Source: Janthinobacterium sp. CG3 (GTDB lineage Bacteria > Pseudomonadota > Gammaproteobacteria > Burkholderiales > Burkholderiaceae_D). Taken from it: a DNA stretch of 64,000 nucleotides. Position 1 is the first letter of the stretch. Each line of letters starts with the position of its first letter. Both the position numbers and the translations under genes were made by a program. Location of the stretch: contig NZ_KB467824.1 of NCBI RefSeq assembly GCF_000344615.1, forward strand, positions 2,172,702 to 2,236,701. The letters are read 5' to 3'. The notes under the pieces were generated by a model. That model saw only the letters and a program-made list of their open reading frames with translations. It was not told where the DNA came from and ran no database searches. Below, in pieces: positions 59,673 to 64,000 of the stretch.

Positions 59673-60536
59673 TTAATTCGGGATTTTCTGGCTGAACAAG
59701 GTGCGCGACAGGATGTTCAAGGCCAGCACGCTGAAGGTGACCAGCAGCGCGCCGCCCCAGGCCAGCGCGCGCCAGTTGTCGTACGGGCTCATGGCGAACT
59801 GGTAGATCACCACCGGCAGGTTGGCCATCGGCGCGTTCATGTCGGCGCTGAAGAACTGGTTGTTGAGCGCGGTAAACAGCAGCGGCGCGGTTTCGCCGGA
59901 GATGCGCGCCAGCGCCAGCAGCACGCCGGTGATGACGCCGGCCTTGACGGCGCGCAGGCGCACCAGCGTGGCCACCTTCCAGCGCGGCGCGCCCAGGGCG
60001 AAGGCGGCCTCGAGCAGGCTGTTGGGCACCAGGCGCAGCATGTTGTCGGTGGTGCGCACGACCACCGGCACGGCGATCAGCGACAGCGCGATCGAGCCGG
60101 CCCAGCCGGAGAAATGCTGGACGTTGGCGACGTAGAGCGCGTAGACGAACAGGCCGATGACGATCGACGGCGCCGACAGCATGATGTCGGTGACGAAGCG
60201 GGTGGTTTGGGCGAACCAGTTTTCCTCGCCGTACTCGGCCAGGTAGATGCCGGCCAGGATGCCGATCGGGGTGCTGATGACGGTGGCCAGGCTGACCAGC
60301 ATCAGGCTGCCGACGATGGCGTTCATCAGCCCGCCGCCTTCGCTGCCGGGGGCCGGCGTGGTCTGCGTCAGCAGGTTCAGCGTCAAGCCGTCGAAGCCCT
60401 TGATGAGCAAGGTGGCCAGGATCCACACCAGGAAGATCAGACCGACCGACATGGCCAGCACCGACAGGGCGATGCCGACCCGGTGCACAAACAGGCGGCG
60501 GCGGTAGACCGGGTTGATTGCGGTGGCTTGCTTCAT
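59673..60536 (-). CDS. pstA: Phosphate ABC transporter permease PstA
   Basis: 287 aa, six membrane helices with the EAA-like loop [20 protein letters not shown] that docks on PstB. It forms the channel with PstC. Its ATG overlaps the pstC stop by four bases (ATGA), giving coupled synthesis of the two subunits. The N-terminal cytoplasmic segment is short and basic. Confidence 0.96.
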   Translation of the reverse strand: MKQATAINPVYRRRLFVHRVGIALSVLAMSVGLIFLVWILATLLIKGFDGLTLNLLTQTTPAPGSEGGGLMNAIVGSLMLVSLATVISTPIGILAGIYLAEYGEENWFAQTTRFVTDIMLSAPSIVIGLFVYALYVANVQHFSGWAGSIALSLIAVPVVVRTTDNMLRLVPNSLLEAAFALGAPRWKVATLVRLRAVKAGVITGVLLALARISGETAPLLFTALNNQFFSADMNAPMANLPVVIYQFAMSPYDNWRALAWGGALLVTFSVLALNILSRTLFSQKIPN

Positions 60537-61549
60537 TTCACGCCTTCCTTGCGGGACATTCCGGCCAACATGATTTTGGCGGCCGACAAAACGATAAAGG
60601 TGATGGCGAACAGGATCAGCGCCAACGCGTACAGCGAGGACACGTGCAGCCTGGACTCGGCCTCGGCGAATTCGTTGGCCAAGGTCGAGGCGATGCTGTT
60701 ACCGGCCGCGAACATCGACCACGACAGCTTGTTGGCGTTGCCGATGACGAAGGTGATGGCCATGGTTTCGCCGAGCGCGCGGCCGAGGCCCAGCATGACG
60801 CCGCCGACGACGCCGGTCTTGGTGTACGGCAGCACGACCTTGCGCACCACTTCCCAGCGCGTGCAACCGAGGCCGTAGGCCGATTCCTTCAGCACCGCCG
60901 GCACGATCTCGAAGACGTCGCGCATCACCGAGGCGATGAAGGGGATGATCATGACGGCCAGAATCAGCCCGGCGGTGAGGATGCCGATGCCCATCATCGG
61001 ACCGCTGAACAGCTGGCCGACGACGGGTAGTTGGCCCAGCGTCGCCTTCAACAGCGGCTGGACGTGGTCGGCGAACAGCGGGGCGAACACGAACAGGCCC
61101 CACATGCCGTAAATGATGCTGGGCACGCCGGCCAGCAGTTCGACGGCGGTGCCGAGCGGGCGGCGCAGCCACGGCGGGCAGATTTCGGTGAGGAACAGGG
61201 CGATGCCGAAGCTGACCGGAAAGGCGATCAACAGCGCGATGAGCGAGGTCGACAGCGTACCGACGATGGCGATCAGCGCGCCGTAGCGGTCGTTGACCGG
61301 GTCCCATTCGACGGTGGTGAGGAAGGCCGGGCCGAATTCATGCAACGCCGGCCAGGCGCCGATCATCAACGAGATGATGATGCCGACGAGCACGAGCAAC
61401 ACCGACAAGGCGAACAGCATCGTCACCTTGTGGAAGAAGAAATCCTGCAGGCGCTGCTTGCGCATCGCCGAGTGCATCGCCGCGGTACTGTGGTCGGGCA
61501 TGGTGATCTCGGTCATCGGACCGAGTGAGGAGGATAGGTTTGCGCTCAT
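60533..61549 (-). CDS. pstC: Phosphate ABC transporter permease PstC
   Basis: 338 aa. A hydrophilic N-terminal tail of about 40 residues precedes six helices; the EAA-like loop is visible in [20 protein letters not shown]. It partners PstA in the phosphate channel. About 200 bases containing a palindromic repeat separate it from pstS, probably lowering its expression relative to the binding protein. No strong ribosome-binding site is seen before ATG 61549; a later ATG (MTEITM, 33 bases inside) cannot be excluded. Confidence 0.95.
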   Translation of the reverse strand: MSANLSSSLGPMTEITMPDHSTAAMHSAMRKQRLQDFFFHKVTMLFALSVLLVLVGIIISLMIGAWPALHEFGPAFLTTVEWDPVNDRYGALIAIVGTLSTSLIALLIAFPVSFGIALFLTEICPPWLRRPLGTAVELLAGVPSIIYGMWGLFVFAPLFADHVQPLLKATLGQLPVVGQLFSGPMMGIGILTAGLILAVMIIPFIASVMRDVFEIVPAVLKESAYGLGCTRWEVVRKVVLPYTKTGVVGGVMLGLGRALGETMAITFVIGNANKLSWSMFAAGNSIASTLANEFAEAESRLHVSSLYALALILFAITFIVLSAAKIMLAGMSRKEGVK

Positions 61550-61667
61550 AGTATGCCATTTATGCCGTTTATGCCGTTAATGTGGGCTAGCCGGGACCGC
61601 CTGATCTTGCCCAGGCGGCCCTGGCTAACTCCCTCCCGGGGATAATGCCGCTCGGTTCGGCTTGCGT

Positions 61668-61731
61668 AGCTCGGATTAGCGAAGCGTAATCCGACGCCGA
61701 GCCGCCGCCGACGCCAGTCGGCTTACCGCGG
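61668..61731 (+). repeat. Composite palindromic repeat between pstS and pstC (copy H)
   Basis: Core arms CGGATTA (61672-61678) and TAATCCG (61687-61693) are followed by the 32-base block 61690-61721, identical to 16065-16096 in copy D, which itself contains a CCGAC/GTCGG hairpin. It lies between the binding-protein gene and the permease genes, as copy A does in the mal operon. Confidence 0.82.
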
Positions 61732-61746
61732 GAGGGATGCGCGCGA

Positions 61747-62787
61747 TTAGTAGACCGACTTGCCCGACGCGTCTTTCAGGTTGGCTTTCCAGGAATCCTG
61801 CACCAGCTTGACGACCGACGCCGGCAGCGGCACGTAGTCCAGCTCGACGGCCGAGGCGGCGCCGTTCTTGAAGGCCCAGTCGAAGAACTTCAGCACTTCC
61901 TTGCCCTTGGCCGCGTCGGCCTGGGTCTTGTGCATCAGGATGAAGGAAACGCCGGTGACGGGCCAGCTGGTCTTGCCGGCCTGGTCGGTCAGCACCACGC
62001 CGAAGCCCGGCGTCTTGGTCCACTCGGCGTTGGCGGCGGCGGCCTTGAAGTTGTCGTCGTCGGGTTGCAGGAACTGGCCGTCCTTGTTCTTCAACTGGGT
62101 GTGCGACATCTTGTTTTTCTTGGCGTAGGCCCATTCGACGTAACCGATCGAGCCCTTGATGCGCTGCACGTTCGCGGCGACGCCCTCGTTGCCCTTGCCG
62201 CCGACGCCGACTGCCCACTTGACGGCGGTGCCGGCGCCGATCTTGGCCTTGAACTCGGGGTGCACCTTCGACAGCCAGTCGGTGAACAGGAAGGAGGTGC
62301 CGGAGCCGTCGGCGCGGTGCACCACGGTGATGTCGGCGTCGGGCAGCTTGACGCCGCTGTTGAGGGCGCTGATTTCAGGCGCGTTCCACTTGGTGATCTT
62401 GCCCAGGTAGATGTCGGCGACGACCTGGCCGGTCATCTTCAGCTGGCCCGGGGCGACGCCGTCCAGGTTGACCACGGTGACCACGCCACCCATGATGGCC
62501 GGGAACTGCATCAAGCCCTCGGCGTCCAAATCTTCCGCCTTCAGCGGCATGTCGGAGGCGCCGAAGTCGACGGTCTTGGCCTTAATCTGCTTGATACCCG
62601 CGCCGGAGCCGACCGACTGGTAATTCAGGCCGTTGCCGGTGGCGGCCTTGTACGACTCCGCCCATTTGGCGTAGATCGGGTAGGGAAACGTTGCGCCAGC
62701 ACCTGTCATATCCGCCGCCATGGCGTTGAACGTCATCGCGACCGAGCCGGCAACTACGAAAGATTTCACCATTTGCTTCATTTGCAT
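61747..62787 (-). CDS. pstS: Phosphate ABC transporter substrate-binding protein PstS
   Basis: 346 aa with signal peptide (hydrophobic VAGSVAMTFNAMA, cleavage near AMAADM). The mature start TGAGATFPYPIYAKWAESY is the PstS hallmark. Phosphate contacts appear in GSGAGIKQI, DFGASDMPL and HRADGSGTSFLFTDWL. It binds periplasmic phosphate for PstCAB. A GAGG site lies before ATG 62787. A PhoB box with a properly spaced -10 lies about 70 bases upstream. It is the first gene of the pst-pho transcript. Confidence 0.97.
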   Translation of the reverse strand: MQMKQMVKSFVVAGSVAMTFNAMAADMTGAGATFPYPIYAKWAESYKAATGNGLNYQSVGSGAGIKQIKAKTVDFGASDMPLKAEDLDAEGLMQFPAIMGGVVTVVNLDGVAPGQLKMTGQVVADIYLGKITKWNAPEISALNSGVKLPDADITVVHRADGSGTSFLFTDWLSKVHPEFKAKIGAGTAVKWAVGVGGKGNEGVAANVQRIKGSIGYVEWAYAKKNKMSHTQLKNKDGQFLQPDDDNFKAAAANAEWTKTPGFGVVLTDQAGKTSWPVTGVSFILMHKTQADAAKGKEVLKFFDWAFKNGAASAVELDYVPLPASVVKLVQDSWKANLKDASGKSVY

Positions 62788-62838
62788 ATCAAGTCCTCTG
62801 GGTTGTAACGGTGCTACGCGCCGCCGTCAATGTTGCGC

Positions 62839-62872
62839 AGTCTACCGGCCAAATATGACAGCTTTATGACAT
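62839..62872 (-). promoter_or_regulatory. Pho box and -10 element of pstS
   Basis: On the minus strand ATGTCAT-AAAG-CTGTCAT-ATTT (62872-62851) matches the two-repeat PhoB consensus closely. It is followed six bases later by TAGACT (62844-62839) as a -10. The Pho box takes the place of a -35, as in known PhoB-dependent promoters. Confidence 0.85.
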
Positions 62873-62962
62873 GAAACAATCCGCTCATCGACCGGCCCGC
62901 CCCGGCCCATGCCCGGGCGGCTACCATCGCCTTGTCACAATACGACGCCGCGGCGCCGGTCG

Positions 62963-62996
62963 ATGTCACAAAGTTGTCATATTTCACAATTACACT
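62963..62996 (+). promoter_or_regulatory. Pho box and -10 element of ppk
   Basis: ATGTCAC-AAAG-TTGTCAT-ATTT (62963-62984) is followed six bases later by TACACT (62991-62996). This is the same spacing and nearly the same bases as the pstS box on the other strand. Transcription should start about 45 bases before the ppk start. Confidence 0.85.
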
Positions 62997-63047
62997 CGCG
63001 GCAGGCCAAAAAGAACTAGAATTAACTATCTGCAAAGACAAGAGAAC

Positions 63048-64000
63048 ATGAAACCTGATCTGCACGCACATATGAACCTGGAACAGCACGCGGACATCAA
63101 CAAGTCGGGCACCCTGCTCGACCGCGAATTGTCGCAACTGGCGTTTAACCGGCGCGTCATGGCGCAGGCCGAGGACCGCGGCATTCCGCTGCTGGAGCGG
63201 CTGCGCTACCTGTGCATCATGAGCAGCAACATGGACGAGTTCTTCGAAGTGCGCGTGGCCAGCCTGCTGGCGGCCGGGCACGCCGGCGGCGAACTGTCGG
63301 GCCACCCGGCGCTGTTGGCAACGCTGGCGCGCATCTGCAACGAGTGCCACCTGCTAGTGCAGCACCAGTACGAGATCCTCAACACCGAGGTGTTGCCGCA
63401 GTTGCGCGCTAAGGGCGTGCACCTGCTGCGCCACCACGACCGCAACGAGGCCCAGCGGGCCTGGGTCAAGGATTATTTCGACCGCGAGGTGCGCCCGCTG
63501 CTGACGCCGATCGGCCTGGACCCGGCCCACCCGTTCCCGCAGGTGGTCAACAAGAGTCTGAACTTCATCGTCTCGCTGAGCGGCAAGGACGCCTTCGGCC
63601 GCGGCACCGCGATCGCCATCGTCAAGGCGCCGCGGGTGCTGCCGCGGGTGATCCGCCTGCCCGACGAACTGTCGAGCGGCGGCGTGTCGTTCTGCCTGCT
63701 CTCGTCGATCATCCACGCCCACATCTCCGACCTGTTCGCCGGGCGCGAGGTCATCGCCTATTCGCAGTTCCGGGTCACCCGCGACAGCGACCTGTGGGTC
63801 GACGAGGACGAGGTCAAGAACCTGCGCCAGGCCCTCAAGGGCGAGCTGGTCGGGCGCCAGTTCGGCACCTCGGTGCGCCTCGAGGTGGCCAAGAACTGCC
63901 CGCCCGAGCTGTCGCAGTTCCTGCTCGACCAGTTCAGCCTGGACCAGAGCCGCCTGTACCGCGTCAACGGCCCGGTCAACCTGGTGCGCCTGGCCGAGCT
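63048..64000 (+). CDS. ppk1: Polyphosphate kinase Ppk1 (N-terminal part, runs off the window)
   Basis: From ATG 63048 (AGAGAA upstream) the frame stays open for 317 codons to the window end. The N-terminal domain shows LLDRELSQLAFNRRVMAQAE, LRYLCIMSSNMDEFFEVRVA and the LTPIGLDPAHPFPQVVNKSL segment. All three are diagnostic of Ppk1, which polymerises the gamma-phosphate of ATP into polyphosphate. The catalytic histidines lie in the part outside the window. It is divergent from pstS with its own Pho box, so polyphosphate storage should be induced with phosphate import. Confidence 0.95.
   Translation, partial: MKPDLHAHMNLEQHADINKSGTLLDRELSQLAFNRRVMAQAEDRGIPLLERLRYLCIMSSNMDEFFEVRVASLLAAGHAGGELSGHPALLATLARICNECHLLVQHQYEILNTEVLPQLRAKGVHLLRHHDRNEAQRAWVKDYFDREVRPLLTPIGLDPAHPFPQVVNKSLNFIVSLSGKDAFGRGTAIAIVKAPRVLPRVIRLPDELSSGGVSFCLLSSIIHAHISDLFAGREVIAYSQFRVTRDSDLWVDEDEVKNLRQALKGELVGRQFGTSVRLEVAKNCPPELSQFLLDQFSLDQSRLYRVNGPVNLVRLAE

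Overview
The window reads as chromosomal DNA of a high-GC betaproteobacterium. The conserved carA-carB-greA-DUF4149 / yhbY / rlmE-ftsH-folP-glmM block, the pst-pho-ppk block and the protein sequences fit Oxalobacteraceae (Massilia/Duganella/Janthinobacterium type). That placement is inference from gene content and protein character; no database search was run. Most of the window is core or conserved-accessory metabolism. No integrase, transposase, prophage or CRISPR array was found.

Layout. 1-6.7 kb: a maltose/maltodextrin uptake operon on the + strand (end of a MalK-type ATPase, malE, malF, malG, a secreted GH13 amylase, a PfkB-family sugar kinase). 6.7-13.1 kb: one giant gene (2132 aa, - strand) fusing a TerD-like domain, a transglutaminase-like segment, a DUF4011-type region, an SF1 helicase and a PD-(D/E)XK-like nuclease; it is the best candidate in the window for a conflict or antiviral protein. 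13.2-19.4 kb: HD-GYP protein, metY, a LysR regulator divergent from an aldo/keto reductase, a patatin. 19.5-24.5 kb: a glycine-zipper lipoprotein and an export cluster (two ABC-2 permeases, HlyD adaptor, TolC channel) without an ATPase. 25-29.6 kb: an aminotransferase and an fdh cluster (YdeP-type molybdoenzyme, small winged-helix-like protein, FdhD) with translational overlaps. 29.9-34.1 kb: polysaccharide-deacetylase-like protein, glycosyltransferase, a membrane-anchored protein with a His-Glu repeat, a PhnA/YjdM zinc-ribbon protein, a small coiled-coil protein. 34.2-41.5 kb: a DUF748/AsmA-like protein, an orphan periplasmic sugar-binding protein, tRNA-Arg(UCU), tRNA-Pro(UGG), a TPR-GGDEF diguanylate cyclase. 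41.5-42.8 kb: a decayed spot with a TetR remnant, a frameshifted DUF6463-like gene and a poly-C tract. 42.8-54 kb: housekeeping block. 54.5-56 kb: GlcG/HbpS-like protein and a lipoprotein patatin. 56-64 kb: phosphate regulon (pstS-pstC-pstA-pstB-phoU-phoB-phoR) divergent from ppk across a promoter region with two near-identical Pho boxes.

The most striking non-coding feature is a family of palindromic intergenic repeats (core GTCGGATTA...TAATCCGAC). They lie at gene ends. Two copies sit between a substrate-binding protein gene and its permease genes (malE/malF and pstS/pstC). One copy supplies the stop codons of two converging genes. A second, shorter GGGGTC...CCCC repeat type is present twice.
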